DNA of 54,475 nt from Desulforudis sp. (GTDB lineage Bacteria; Bacillota; Desulfotomaculia; Desulfotomaculales; Desulforudaceae), in the NCBI GenBank assembly GCA_019084485.1, contig JAHRFU010000012.1, positions 1-54,475 of the forward strand, in the 5' to 3' direction. Shown here in pieces: positions 38,101 to 45,353 of this stretch; position 1 is the first letter of the stretch; each line of letters begins with the position of its first letter. A program made the translations under genes and the position numbers. The notes under the pieces are model-generated. The model was not told the DNA's origin and made no database searches. It worked only from the letters and a program-made list of their open reading frames with translations.

Positions 38101-39093
38101 AGCGATCTGCCAGTAGACTTCATTCGACAATCCGGCAGGGTTGTTTCGCCAGTCCTCTAGGTTGCCGGCATATACCGGAGCAAAAACAGGGATGTCGAGC
38201 TTTTGAAACAGTTCCACTCCGGCTTCCGGCCTGCCATAAACAAAATTAAAACCGCTCGCCGCCAGCAGTACATCAATGGCTGCACTGTCACCCTTCATGA
38301 AAAACTGCTCTACTGCGCCAACCTTGTCCTTGGCAAACACCAGCATGGCATTGGCACCCTGCTGTTCCAGGGCATTAACCAGATCTTCGTACATTTCTAT
38401 ATCATCATTTTTGTAAAAGCTGTCATAGGTCAGGATGCCGATCCATGGGGCTCCTTCCCTGTACCTCCCGGACTGCTGGTACCATTCGAGGTATTCTACC
38501 CTGCTGCCAAAGGTTTGCCCGGCATCAGGGTGGTGTAGGAAATTTTCGGGTAAATTAACCGGGGTATAGTCTTCAGTTACCTCCACTTCCGTATGCTCTG
38601 CCAGCAGGTAAAGCAGCAGGCGGCTCATATTCTCCTTTCCACCCTGATCAAAGTATTCTCCGAGTATGGCGTCTTCCGAATCGTCAATCCGTGGCAAACG
38701 CGGGAATTCGATGCTCTGCGTGCTGAGGATTTTCACCGTGTCCGGAAGCGGCGGCACCACCGTGTGCAACGCCGCGGCGGTATCCATGCCCACCATTTGC
38801 AGCAATACCACATCCGCATCCTCCAACTCCCGGGCTAGCTCTTGCTCTCCTTCCAATCCGGTTACCTGTTCACCGCTAAAGATGCGTAACCGAAAAAGAT
38901 ATCCCTGATCCCCCAGTTTGCGGTAAGCGGCGGTCAGGGCAGAAAAAAACCCGGTACTGTTCGCCACGACCACTATCTTTACTTCTTCAGGCGCGGCCGT
39001 CAGGGCATCACCTTGAGGAACAGCTCCCAGCAAAAGAACAAGCAGCAAAATCCACGTCAATTTCTGCCGGCTGCGCCGCCATAAACCTGGCAT
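35137..39093 (-). CDS. Exported, membrane-anchored CobN/HmuS-like chelatase-family protein
   Basis: A 1318-residue member of the CobN/ChlH/BchH family, which inserts or removes metals in tetrapyrroles. An N-terminal signal peptide (LTWILLLVLLLGAVPQGDA, residues 12-30) and a C-terminal membrane helix (about 1289-1305, then WRAKKK) place the whole enzyme outside the cytoplasm, unlike cytoplasmic CobN of aerobic B12 synthesis. The core motif HLGTHGTLEWLPG is at 566-578. VVCCHHTCAN (1181-1190) is a cysteine/histidine cluster, typical of archaeal and HmuS-type relatives as I recall. No CobS/CobT or ChlI/ChlD ATPase is nearby. It is the last gene of a riboswitch-controlled operon with an ExbB-like channel, so metal removal from, or handling of, corrinoid or haem at the surface is the best guess. 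Confidence 0.87.
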   Translation of the reverse strand: MPGLWRRSRQKLTWILLLVLLLGAVPQGDALTAAPEEVKIVVVANSTGFFSALTAAYRKLGDQGYLFRLRIFSGEQVTGLEGEQELARELEDADVVLLQMVGMDTAAALHTVVPPLPDTVKILSTQSIEFPRLPRIDDSEDAILGEYFDQGGKENMSRLLLYLLAEHTEVEVTEDYTPVNLPENFLHHPDAGQTFGSRVEYLEWYQQSGRYREGAPWIGILTYDSFYKNDDIEMYEDLVNALEQQGANAMLVFAKDKVGAVEQFFMKGDSAAIDVLLAASGFNFVYGRPEAGVELFQKLDIPVFAPVYAGNLEDWRNNPAGLSNEVYWQIAYPELEGRIEPVLMGGADEQGVDPGTGAPVIKKVSLPDRVDRLAARALKWAELRQKPNAEKKVALVYYNYSGGKDGISASYLNVPQSLAAVLTALREDGYRAPEELPAEKLLEKMMTVGRNVGSWAPGELKSLFRQGVITVAVDDYRQWFRTLPVEMQQQVLAEWGPAPGTIMVLEDRLVIPGMVLGNVFIGPQPMRGWADDPDKITHSPNLPPTHQYLAYYFWLQREFGADAVVHLGTHGTLEWLPGRSVGLGGDDWPDVVLGDLPNIYPYIVNNPGEGTQAKRRGYAVIIDHLIPPVVRPELYGELAGLQEKLGYLDAAENRGKAERVVALQKEILARVKENNLDQVLGLDLGRDSFADVVAVLDDYLAELTTELMPYGLHTLGRAPSGAVLERMIEAMIGYDPVVRRGAADELREKLLATDRELESLLKALRGEYVSPGLGRDPVRIPDALPTGANFFSFDPRTVPDKAAWETGRQAADGLLREYREVHGRYPEKVGVVLWAIETMCTQGETVAMILRLVGAEPQWDQRGRVTGVEFTPLDELGRPRVDVVVTMSGLFRDTFANLAEMLDQTLRDTMALAESPEDNLLKRHQQQDLLYYQQQGLTPDEAHRLAGARIFSEAPGSYGTGVAAMVEATTAWEDRSELAETYLNRMGYIYGVEAYGLEGGEAFRRVLRNVEVTAQVRDSLYGVLDNDDVYQYLGGLSLAVKEAAGRDVDSFIINTRQGGAPRIQSFDRFLGTEVRTRLLNPQWIDGMLAEGYSGATEISKHVAHLFGVDATMDAVDDWTWRQTMEKLVLDPKVNSRLTPYVHQAITGWGLEAARREMWQTDREMLGRLADTYLESVLEYGVVCCHHTCANVVFNEWLAQFSSLPGGKQRKFAEIFHRATERELALGYAAERPPTVVWRLALLTETEQTGAGASAGDDSKEGQKAAAQPRAYELQTPEDGQGRSASAVNFWALLAAAGLALVLLAGYWRAKKKISDSIN

Positions 39094-39108
39094 AGAGAAA
39101 ACCTCCCC

Positions 39109-39456
39109 CTAATTCTCAATCAAAATCAATTTGCCTGTTTCCGGATCCTGATAGACCGTACCTAGCTCCTGGTAGCCACTGCCGGAGCCGGGGCCCGTAT
39201 TAGGTAATTCTTCCAGTTCCCGGCCCTTCTCCACGGTCACCACCTGCTGGATAGTCTGCAACAACTCCTGCCTACGAGCGGCATCCATTTCGCTGGTGAA
39301 AATATCCTGCAAATTCCAGGACAAAACCAGGGCCACCAAAAGGCCACAGACAAAGACCAACATCACGTCCACCATGTTGGCCAAACCTCGCAGGGGATCG
39401 TTATCCCCGTCCGATGCCAACCAGCGTTTTTTCCTTCGACGCAGCAACGGTTTCAC
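39109..39456 (-). CDS. DUF2149 protein, ExbD/TolR-like
   Basis: This small single-pass protein starts at GTG 39456 with a basic stretch (LLRRRKKRW), then NDPLRGLANMVDVMLVFVCG, one membrane helix (to about residue 45), an extracytoplasmic helical part and the ending YQELGTVYQDPETGKLI, typical of DUF2149. The NMVDVMLVF motif closely parallels the VDVMLVLL of ExbD/TolR, whose aspartate carries protons; here it is Asp30. It overlaps the ExbB-like gene by 56 bases, indicating coupled translation. TTG 39420 in the same frame is another possible start but would cut into the basic part. Confidence 0.82.
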   Translation of the reverse strand: MKPLLRRRKKRWLASDGDNDPLRGLANMVDVMLVFVCGLLVALVLSWNLQDIFTSEMDAARRQELLQTIQQVVTVEKGRELEELPNTGPGSGSGYQELGTVYQDPETGKLILIEN

Positions 39457-40081
39457 CCCCGGCCTGTAATAGATGCTCCAGCAATAATTCCAAATCCTCC
39501 AGATAAGAACGGTACCAGCGACGCCTGGTCTGCGAGACAAGGTAGGCAAGGCCTCCGGCAGCCAGTCCGGCCACCGTAGTGTCAAAAGCAATAATAATCG
39601 CCTGAGCGAGGGCCTGCAGATCCCCCTGACCCAGGGCCGCCAAGCCGGGGCCCAGCGGGATAAGGGTACCCATCAGGCCCAATATCGGACCCACGCGGGC
39701 GATAAGGTCCGTTTTGGCCAGTGTCCTTTCCAGCCTTCTTTCTTCTTCCTGCAAGAGGTTATCTGCGATCAGGCGGTTTCGTGCCTGGTTTTCACCCTGC
39801 CGGTGCTTAAAACCGTGCACAACCGCCTTGTAAGCAGGAAAAAGCAGCCCTCTTTTCTCCCACTGTTCCCACGTTCCCGGAACAAAGTCGGTATCCAGCA
39901 ATTCTTTTACAGCGGCGCCCCGATGTTCTTTACGCTGCTGCCGTTCGGCCAGTAGCCCGCCCAGGTGCAGCAGAGCCTGTATCAACAGGACGATTAGGCC
40001 TACAATAACCGGAATAAGCAGGCTCTGGGCCATAACGTGCAATCCGGCGGTTAAATACTCGGAACCCGGGACAATGGCCAT
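39401..40081 (-). CDS. MotA/TolQ/ExbB-type proton channel protein
   Basis: The 226-residue protein has an N-terminal membrane helix (about 18-40), a cytoplasmic loop rich in charge (about 45-125) and two further helices with the family signature RVGPILGLMGTLIPLGPG followed by AIIIAFDTTVAGLAAGGLAYL. ExbB-type proteins use proton flow to drive movement in partner proteins. The gene begins at ATG 40081, 7 bases after the DUF2162 stop. In this monoderm there is no TonB or outer membrane, so the partner is presumably the exported CobN-like protein. No flagellar genes are nearby, which argues against MotA. Confidence 0.88.
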   Translation of the reverse strand: MAIVPGSEYLTAGLHVMAQSLLIPVIVGLIVLLIQALLHLGGLLAERQQRKEHRGAAVKELLDTDFVPGTWEQWEKRGLLFPAYKAVVHGFKHRQGENQARNRLIADNLLQEEERRLERTLAKTDLIARVGPILGLMGTLIPLGPGLAALGQGDLQALAQAIIIAFDTTVAGLAAGGLAYLVSQTRRRWYRSYLEDLELLLEHLLQAGGETVAASKEKTLVGIGRG

Positions 40082-40087
40082 AACTAA

Positions 40088-40768
40088 TTAACAACCCCTT
40101 CCCATTTGCCTTTTCTTGATGAAATAACCACTCAGCACCACAACCATAACCAGGATAAGGTTCACACCGGCGACCAGGGCGTTCACCTCCAGCGGTTCCA
40201 GCGGCACCTGCAGTACGGCGACAACATTGGGTGTCACCAGGGCAAAAGCCAGGGTCATCACGCCCAGCGTAAACAGAAGCCCGTTAAACAAGCGGTGCGT
40301 GGCATATTTCAATCCTCCGGCCATAAGACGCGTCAAGAGACTTACCGCCAGCACCAGCAAAGCAAAAACACCTGCTACCGTGACACCCCAGTTAAGCGCA
40401 AAGCCGCCATCCGGCAGGGGCAGCATAATCACCATCAGCGCCAAAGCCAGCACGCAAAATGGACACGGCAGCAGACCCCATAACCTGGCGCCGCCACCCT
40501 GGCAACTCCGGCTTGGAACCTGAAGGGATAAATAAATCAGCAAGCAGGCCATTAGCAGTCCGCCCACAAAGGTATAGTTGTCGATAAAAACCGTCAGGGT
40601 TGCCGCCCGGTCTTTAAACAAAAAACTTAAAAGCCACAACCCCGTACCGAGGGACAATGAGTAGATGACAAGTATGGACCTTCCCAGTCCGGAACTACCC
40701 AGCAGCAATCCCGACTTGACGCCGAGCAGAGCAATGGCGCCCAAAACACTCTCCAGGGTCCCGATCAA
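40088..40768 (-). CDS. DUF2162 multi-pass membrane protein
   Basis: A 226-residue protein with about six hydrophobic segments, matching the DUF2162 putative transporter family, which was described mainly from methanogens and found next to CobN, ExbB-like and DUF2149 genes. The segment LLPCPFCVLALALMV near residue 110 has a cysteine pair likely to sit in the membrane. TTG 40768 has AAAGGGTGA about 10 bases upstream. First gene after the cobalamin riboswitch. It could carry metal ions or a tetrapyrrole, but the substrate is unknown. Confidence 0.8.
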   Translation of the reverse strand: MIGTLESVLGAIALLGVKSGLLLGSSGLGRSILVIYSLSLGTGLWLLSFLFKDRAATLTVFIDNYTFVGGLLMACLLIYLSLQVPSRSCQGGGARLWGLLPCPFCVLALALMVIMLPLPDGGFALNWGVTVAGVFALLVLAVSLLTRLMAGGLKYATHRLFNGLLFTLGVMTLAFALVTPNVVAVLQVPLEPLEVNALVAGVNLILVMVVVLSGYFIKKRQMGRGC

Positions 40769-40796
40769 TCCGCATCACCCTTTCAAAAACCAAGAC

Positions 40797-40828
40797 AAAA
40801 AAACAAAACCCTGCCTACACGGCAGGGG
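40797..40828 (-). terminator. Terminator of the cobalamin riboswitch leader
   Basis: On the minus strand CCCTGCC and GGCAGGG (40809-40815 and 40821-40827) form a 7-bp stem with a 5-base loop, followed by TTTTGTTTTTTT. It lies between the riboswitch and the first gene, so it is probably the expression platform that stops transcription when B12 is bound. Confidence 0.85.
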
Positions 40829-40892
40829 CAAATGCACTAAAAAACAACGCACCAACCACCCCCCTATCCGCGTAGGGTACAGTGTTACCTAA

Positions 40893-41064
40893 GAAACAAG
40901 CAGGTTTCCTGGCTCGGGGATCACCGCGTACTCCACACCTTCCCGGGAAAAACCCAGTGGCCTTCTGTGGAACCGCTACCCCCTTACAGTGGCGGGACCG
41001 CGCCGGACTTGCACCGGCTTCCCTCTCTTCCACCCCCGTAACCGGTGATGGAATCACTTGTTTC
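40893..41064 (-). promoter_or_regulatory. Cobalamin (AdoCbl) riboswitch
   Basis: Reading the minus strand, GGGAAGCCGGTGCAAGTCCGG (core around 41000-41020) followed by CGCGGTCCCGCCACTGTAA contains the B12 box GCCACTG at 40987-40993. CCAGGAAACCTGC near the 3' end is also typical. The outer stem is formed by GAAACAAG (5', 41057-41064) and CTTGTTTC (3', 40893-40900). This class represses downstream genes when adenosylcobalamin or a related corrinoid is plentiful, so the operon serves cobalt or corrinoid supply. Confidence 0.93.
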
Positions 41065-41076
41065 GATCAGACATTT

Positions 41077-41106
41077 ATTAAATTACCCGGAACCTTGCAT
41101 ACTCAA
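41077..41106 (-). promoter_or_regulatory. Promoter of the riboswitch-controlled operon
   Basis: Minus-strand -35 TTGAGT (41101-41106) and -10 TTTAAT (41077-41082) are 18 bases apart. The expected start near 41070 is a few bases upstream of the first riboswitch stem. Confidence 0.6.
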
Positions 41107-41212
41107 CTATTACCAATTCTAATACGTACACCTGTTATTGTCCATAATCAAAGTAGCATGATCAATGAGGCGTTCGCCGACGTGCTGGTGGAGGGCGATG
41201 CCTGTGGTCAGA

Positions 41213-41281
41213 CCGCGATTCAGGCCGGGCTGACCTCACCCCTGGCCGTAATCATCGTGCCATTACCGGGATCGCCTCCTT
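41213..41281 (+). repeat. Partial duplicate of an internal gerA segment
   Basis: These 69 bases match gerA positions 32726-32795 with only one base deleted (a G in ATCGTGGCC). They encode AIQAGLTSPLAVIIV and then lose frame. The copy is in the same orientation, about 8.5 kb downstream, and is not part of a gene. It is a leftover of a duplication or of a second gerA-type locus. Confidence 0.9.
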
Positions 41282-41391
41282 ATATTCATCGGTTAAATAA
41301 GATCGTGGTACACGGGTTTCTCTTGGCGATACTGCAGGATTCAGTCCTAAACCCGGCGAAATATTCGAAAAACGAAGCCAGGAAATCGATA

Positions 41392-42363
41392 ATGATGAAA
41401 CTACTGTACCTTACCGATACCCACATCAGAGGGAGCAACCCGCGAAACCGGACGGACGATTTTCCGGCCACCCTGCGCGCTAAGCTTCAGGAGGTGGCTC
41501 AAATTGCCGCGGCTGAAAAGGCCGATGCCATTTTGCACGGTGGAGATCTGTTTGATCTCCCGACCCCGGAGCTTCCGCTTGTGGCAGACTGTATCCGTAT
41601 CCTGATGTCTGCGGAGATTCCGATCTACGCGGTTGCCGGGAATCATGATATGTACGCCTTCAGTCCCGACACCCTGGACCGGACCATGCTTGGGTTCCTG
41701 CACAACCTGGGTATTATCCGTCTGTTGCAGCCGGGGAAACGTCTCTATCTTTCGGACGATCGGGTACGGATCCAGTTGACCGGACAACACTTCCACCACG
41801 CCGTGGACCGGCGCGATCCGGTTCTCGACTACTGTGTGGACAAGTTGGATTGTGATTTCGCCGTGCACATGGCCCACGGCATGTTGCTGAACAAGCCTTT
41901 CTTCAGGGACACACCGCACACCCTGATTAAGCAGGTTGCGCCCTTTACCGAGGCGGATGTGACCCTTGGCAGTCATGCCCATTTCGGCTATCCGGAAGTC
42001 AGGGTGGGAGGGAAGCTGTTCATCAATCCGGGGTCAATCGTGCGTTTATCCCACCAACCCGCGGACATTAACCGGATACCCCGGATTGTCGTCCTGGAGT
42101 TCGGGCCAACCGGCCTCGCCTTCCGGTACATACCCCTGCAGTCGGCACGCCCCGGACGTGAGGTGATCGACCTCAGCGGTCCGGATGTTTCCAGGGCGCG
42201 CGAGAAGTGCATCGTCGGGTTGGCCGGGACTTATGAAGACGGCGCGATCGGGCGGGACTTGAAGGGTGCTCTGGATGATGTCAGTGAGAAAAGAACCGTG
42301 AGCAGAGCCGTCAGGGACGAAGCCTTGCGCCTGATTGACAAGTATCGCCGGGATACGGAGTGA
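41392..42363 (+). CDS. SbcD/Mre11-like DNA exonuclease (metallophosphoesterase)
   Basis: A 323-residue calcineurin-like phosphoesterase with the metal motifs YLTDTHI (5-11), HGGDLFD near residue 47, VAGNHDM near residue 82, and the two late histidines in MAHGML and GSHAHFG. SbcD works with SbcC to cut DNA hairpins and blocked ends. ATG 41392 (or 41395) has AGGAAA upstream. The long open frame that runs upstream to 40882 passes through the riboswitch and is not coding. The stop overlaps the start of the next gene by 4 bases (GTGA), so the two are coupled. It is shorter than chromosomal SbcD, like phage or YhaO-type forms. Confidence 0.86.
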   Translation: MMKLLYLTDTHIRGSNPRNRTDDFPATLRAKLQEVAQIAAAEKADAILHGGDLFDLPTPELPLVADCIRILMSAEIPIYAVAGNHDMYAFSPDTLDRTMLGFLHNLGIIRLLQPGKRLYLSDDRVRIQLTGQHFHHAVDRRDPVLDYCVDKLDCDFAVHMAHGMLLNKPFFRDTPHTLIKQVAPFTEADVTLGSHAHFGYPEVRVGGKLFINPGSIVRLSHQPADINRIPRIVVLEFGPTGLAFRYIPLQSARPGREVIDLSGPDVSRAREKCIVGLAGTYEDGAIGRDLKGALDDVSEKRTVSRAVRDEALRLIDKYRRDTE

Positions 42364-43487
42364 TTTGGGTGAACATCTCACGCCTGGTGCTCGAAAACAT
42401 TCTTTCCCACCGGACCACCGAGATCCAGTTTGACACGGGCCTGAACGTCGTCGTTGGGGAATCCGGCTACGGTAAGTCCGCCATTGTACGGGGGCTGAAC
42501 TGGTTGATCCTCGGGGAGGAGCATGCCGCCGGCCTTTTGGCGTCCGGACAGTCCCGCTGCCGGGTTACCGTTTACACGGACGACGGGGTCAGTCTGACCC
42601 GGGAATGGGAAGAGGGAGAGGAACGTTATGTGATCGCTTTACCCGGTGGCCCGCCTCGCTTTGTTCCGTGCCCGGACGGCTCAATGCCGCCGGAAGCCAT
42701 GGCCTGTCACGGCATCGTCCCCTCCCGGATCGGGACCCACCTGAAACTGTGCCTACAACTTCCTGCTCCACAGGAACCGCCTTTTCTGATCAACCAGCTG
42801 GCTAAAGTAAAGGCGACCGCCCTCGGCAGCCTGCAGGGTGTCCTCGCCGCTGATGCCGCCTTGATGAACCTGAGAACCGATGATCCCGCCGATGATCGGT
42901 CTGTTACATCTAAATCCTGCAGTCCGGCATTTAGGGATCAGGTTCAGGATCTGATCCGGGATTCGGTACAGAGTGTCCGTTTTCGAGCCAAGGAAGAATT
43001 GGAGTGCTTCGTCACCACGGCCCTGCGTTACACGTTTGAATCCGACCTGGACTTTGTGGTGCTGTATGATCCCGAATCCGAGCTGGCCGGCGCCGAGTTC
43101 TTCATCCGCTCCCAGGGAAAAGGGGACAGGCTGCTTTTTGCCCCCGTCGCCGCTTATGGTTCCGGTATCAGCGAGTTTACCGCGCTGGCCCTCCGGATGG
43201 CCTTTATGGTTTCGGCATACCCGCCTTTGCCGGGGCCGCTGGTTCTGGATGACCCGGTCCGGTCGCTAAGCGATCAGTATGTCCCGAACGTCGGCCGGTT
43301 TTTAAAAAGCATAGCCGACAGCTTTGACCTGCAGATCATCCTGCTCACCTATGAACAGCATTTGACCGGATCGGCCGATAGCGTAACCGTCTTGTCATTT
43401 ATAGACGGAGTAACCAATGCGCAGCATCGTGGGAGTTCGATCCGGACCAGAAGCCACAAATCCCCGGTTCCGTTTAATGACAAATAA
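42360..43487 (+). CDS. SbcC/RecF-like ATPase lacking most of the coiled coil
   Basis: A 375-residue ABC-type ATPase with Walker A GESGYGKS (33-40), a degenerate signature YGSGISEFTALALRMAF and Walker B LPGPLVLDDPVRSLS in the C-terminal half. Between the two halves there are only about 130 residues, whereas SbcC or Rad50 carry hundreds of residues of coiled coil. Either this is a naturally small relative, or an internal deletion (possibly near residues 170-195, TDDPADDRSVTSKSCSP) fused the two lobes in frame. The start GTG 42360 overlaps the SbcD-like stop. It presumably forms a complex with that protein. Confidence 0.78.
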   Translation: MIWVNISRLVLENILSHRTTEIQFDTGLNVVVGESGYGKSAIVRGLNWLILGEEHAAGLLASGQSRCRVTVYTDDGVSLTREWEEGEERYVIALPGGPPRFVPCPDGSMPPEAMACHGIVPSRIGTHLKLCLQLPAPQEPPFLINQLAKVKATALGSLQGVLAADAALMNLRTDDPADDRSVTSKSCSPAFRDQVQDLIRDSVQSVRFRAKEELECFVTTALRYTFESDLDFVVLYDPESELAGAEFFIRSQGKGDRLLFAPVAAYGSGISEFTALALRMAFMVSAYPPLPGPLVLDDPVRSLSDQYVPNVGRFLKSIADSFDLQIILLTYEQHLTGSADSVTVLSFIDGVTNAQHRGSSIRTRSHKSPVPFNDK

Positions 43488-43552
43488 TGAATAACCGGAC
43501 TCCTTCCTGAGAAAGAATATAAACGCAATCTTGTTGGAAGGAGGTGCGGTGC

Positions 43553-43705
43553 GTGCCCGATATCAAGTGCAACGTCGCTGAGTGCGACTATAACAACGAA
43601 GTAAAGTGCAATGCCCCGATGATTCAGGTGAACCGGAACCATACTTCAAAGTCTAAGGACTCCGAACACACCATGTGTGAGACCTTCAGACCCACTGACT
43701 CTTAA
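43553..43705 (+). CDS. DUF1540 small cysteine-rich protein
   Basis: GTG 43553 preceded by AAGGAGGTG encodes 50 residues beginning MPDIKCNVAECDYN and ending CETFRPTDS, with four cysteines in the DUF1540 pattern (C..X3..C, a third after EVK, a fourth near the end). Such proteins are widespread in spore formers, and may bind metal. Function is unknown. A strong terminator follows at once. Confidence 0.85.
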   Translation: MPDIKCNVAECDYNNEVKCNAPMIQVNRNHTSKSKDSEHTMCETFRPTDS

Positions 43706-43739
43706 GCAAAAGAGACTGGCAAAAGCCAGTCTCTTTTGC
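43706..43739. terminator. Bidirectional terminator between DUF1540 and the GerMN gene
   Basis: A perfect 15-bp stem (43706-43720 with 43725-43739, sequence GCAAAAGAGACTGGC) has an AAAA loop and A and T tracts on either side. It can end both convergent genes. Confidence 0.9.
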
Positions 43740-43778
43740 TTTCCCTCCAACATCTCACCTCTCACTTCCCACATCCCA

Positions 43779-44657
43779 TCATGGCCCGGCGGTGAACTTG
43801 CCGTTACTCTCAAAAACGATGGGGATGATCACCTTATCACGTTCGTCGCCGCTGGCGAGTTCGGTATGAAAGACATCCAGGAATCCGCGTCCGCCTCCTG
43901 GAGGCGAAAACACGATCTCCGTTTTGAAATCGCCGCGTTCAGGCCTTGCTTGTGAAGCTTCCGTATAGGTTTCAGCCAGAACCTCCCCGGCTTCGGACGT
44001 CAGCCTCAGCTCCACTACGCCATCATCTACCAGCGCACTTCCGGTCACGTGTACCGGATTAGCAACCGTCTCGTTCGGCTGGGGGGAGGTTACCCATATC
44101 GCCGGTTCCAAGACGGCCGATAGATTACGTTTCAGGGGTTGTGCTTGAAAACCAAGAGCCGTCAGCCAGAGATCCAGGTCCACCTGCTCCACGTGATCAG
44201 CTTTGAGAGAAACCTCCTCAATCCCTTCAAATTCGGTCAGGGTGTTCACCAAAGCCACCACAGCCAGGGTAAGAGCCTCGTTCTTCGGTTCGGCCAGGAT
44301 CAGTTCCTTTGAAAACCGAACCTCCACACGCAACCCATCTACCTTAACACCCAGGCAGATGATCCCGCGGGGTAGTCCGACCTGAGCTCCCGGAGTGGTG
44401 GGTACACCGTCTGTCAGCTCCCTGATCGCCGCCAGATACAGGTCATTTGAGGCGCGAACGGAGTGTATCTCTCTGACTAGATGGGGTTTTCCATCGGACT
44501 TCAGGTAGTACACGGCCACAGCTGTTTCGGGGGTTTCGTCCTGGGAGCAGGTCTCCGGGTTCGGGATCTGTTTTGCGGTTGGCATGTCTGTCTGGCCACA
44601 GGCTGCAAGACCGAAAACCAGCACTGTGATTAGGAGAATCAGGTGTAACCTCGGCAT
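43779..44657 (-). CDS. GerMN/Gmad2 domain lipoprotein
   Basis: A 292-residue lipoprotein with signal peptide and lipobox VFGLAAC (Cys20). A GerMN domain (about 45-165: VAVYYLKSDGKPHLVREI, LAAIRELTDGVP, LPRGIICLGVKVDG) is followed by a Gmad2 immunoglobulin-like domain (about 185-290: ITSPQPNETVANPVHVTGSA-type strand). Proteins of this kind (GerM-related) act at the spore or cell surface in sporulation and germination. ATG 44657 has GGAA nearby. The gene stands alone and converges on the DUF1540 gene. Confidence 0.87.
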   Translation of the reverse strand: MPRLHLILLITVLVFGLAACGQTDMPTAKQIPNPETCSQDETPETAVAVYYLKSDGKPHLVREIHSVRASNDLYLAAIRELTDGVPTTPGAQVGLPRGIICLGVKVDGLRVEVRFSKELILAEPKNEALTLAVVALVNTLTEFEGIEEVSLKADHVEQVDLDLWLTALGFQAQPLKRNLSAVLEPAIWVTSPQPNETVANPVHVTGSALVDDGVVELRLTSEAGEVLAETYTEASQARPERGDFKTEIVFSPPGGGRGFLDVFHTELASGDERDKVIIPIVFESNGKFTAGP

Positions 44658-44886
44658 GTTACGCTGTTCCTTTCAAGGGTACTGTCTGGTTATTGTAACA
44701 CGGCGCCCATGTCGCATCCTGACGAACCCCATCAGACATATCAAGTCTTTTCTGACCGGTTGTGACCGGATACCCGATTTTGCGTGACCTCTATTGTGGC
44801 GGACAAGTTCAGGAGTAAGCGGTATTCAGGCTGGACAGTTTTGGGTATTATGAAACTATCTTAAGTTTAGAAAGGGGAACCATTCG

Positions 44887-45312
44887 GTGAAAAAAGTGAT
44901 CATTGAAACGGACAAGGGCGATATGACGATTGAACTCTTCGATAAGGACGCCCCGAACACTGTAGCGAACTTCGAGTCTCTCATTAACAAGGGGTTCTAC
45001 GACGGTTTGAACTTTCACCGGGTGATCCCGGGCTTTGTCCACCAGGGCGGTTGCCCCCACGGTACCGGGACGGGCGGTCCGGGATATACGATCAAGTGCG
45101 AACCTAACCCTAACAAACACGTGCGCGGCGCGCTGTCTATGGCGCACGCCGGGCGTGACACCGGCGGAAGCCAATTTTTTGTTTGCCACGATAGTTTTCC
45201 GCACTTAGACGGCCTTCATACCGTCTTCGGGCGGGTTGTAGATGGAATGGACACCATTCTTCAACTGCCGCAGGGCGGTAAGATGAACAAGGTTCGGATG
45301 GTGGAAGAATAG
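44887..45312 (+). CDS. ppiB: Cyclophilin-type peptidyl-prolyl isomerase
   Basis: A short (141-residue) cytoplasmic cyclophilin that speeds cis-trans isomerisation of proline bonds. Family motifs are [18 protein letters not shown] near residue 38 (with the catalytic arginine in FHRV), GALSMAHAG near residue 78, and [10 protein letters not shown] near residue 91. The start is GTG 44887, with AAAGGGGAA 6-10 bases upstream. There is no signal peptide. The tryptophan of eukaryotic, cyclosporin-sensitive forms is replaced (LDGLHTVFG), as in many bacterial enzymes. Confidence 0.93.
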   Translation: MKKVIIETDKGDMTIELFDKDAPNTVANFESLINKGFYDGLNFHRVIPGFVHQGGCPHGTGTGGPGYTIKCEPNPNKHVRGALSMAHAGRDTGGSQFFVCHDSFPHLDGLHTVFGRVVDGMDTILQLPQGGKMNKVRMVEE

Positions 45313-45353
45313 GCTCCGCCTGAGGAACTAGTTTTATCAGATTCGACAGGAAA

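Noticed and set aside
41140-41212. IstB-like C-terminal peptide on the minus strand
   Set aside because: Similarity is only a few residues (ERLIDHATLI) and cannot be separated from chance.
40882-41391. Possible N-terminal extension of the SbcD-like protein
   Set aside because: The frame crosses the cobalamin riboswitch, its promoter and the gerA duplicate; the SbcD fold begins at 41392 with its own ribosome site.
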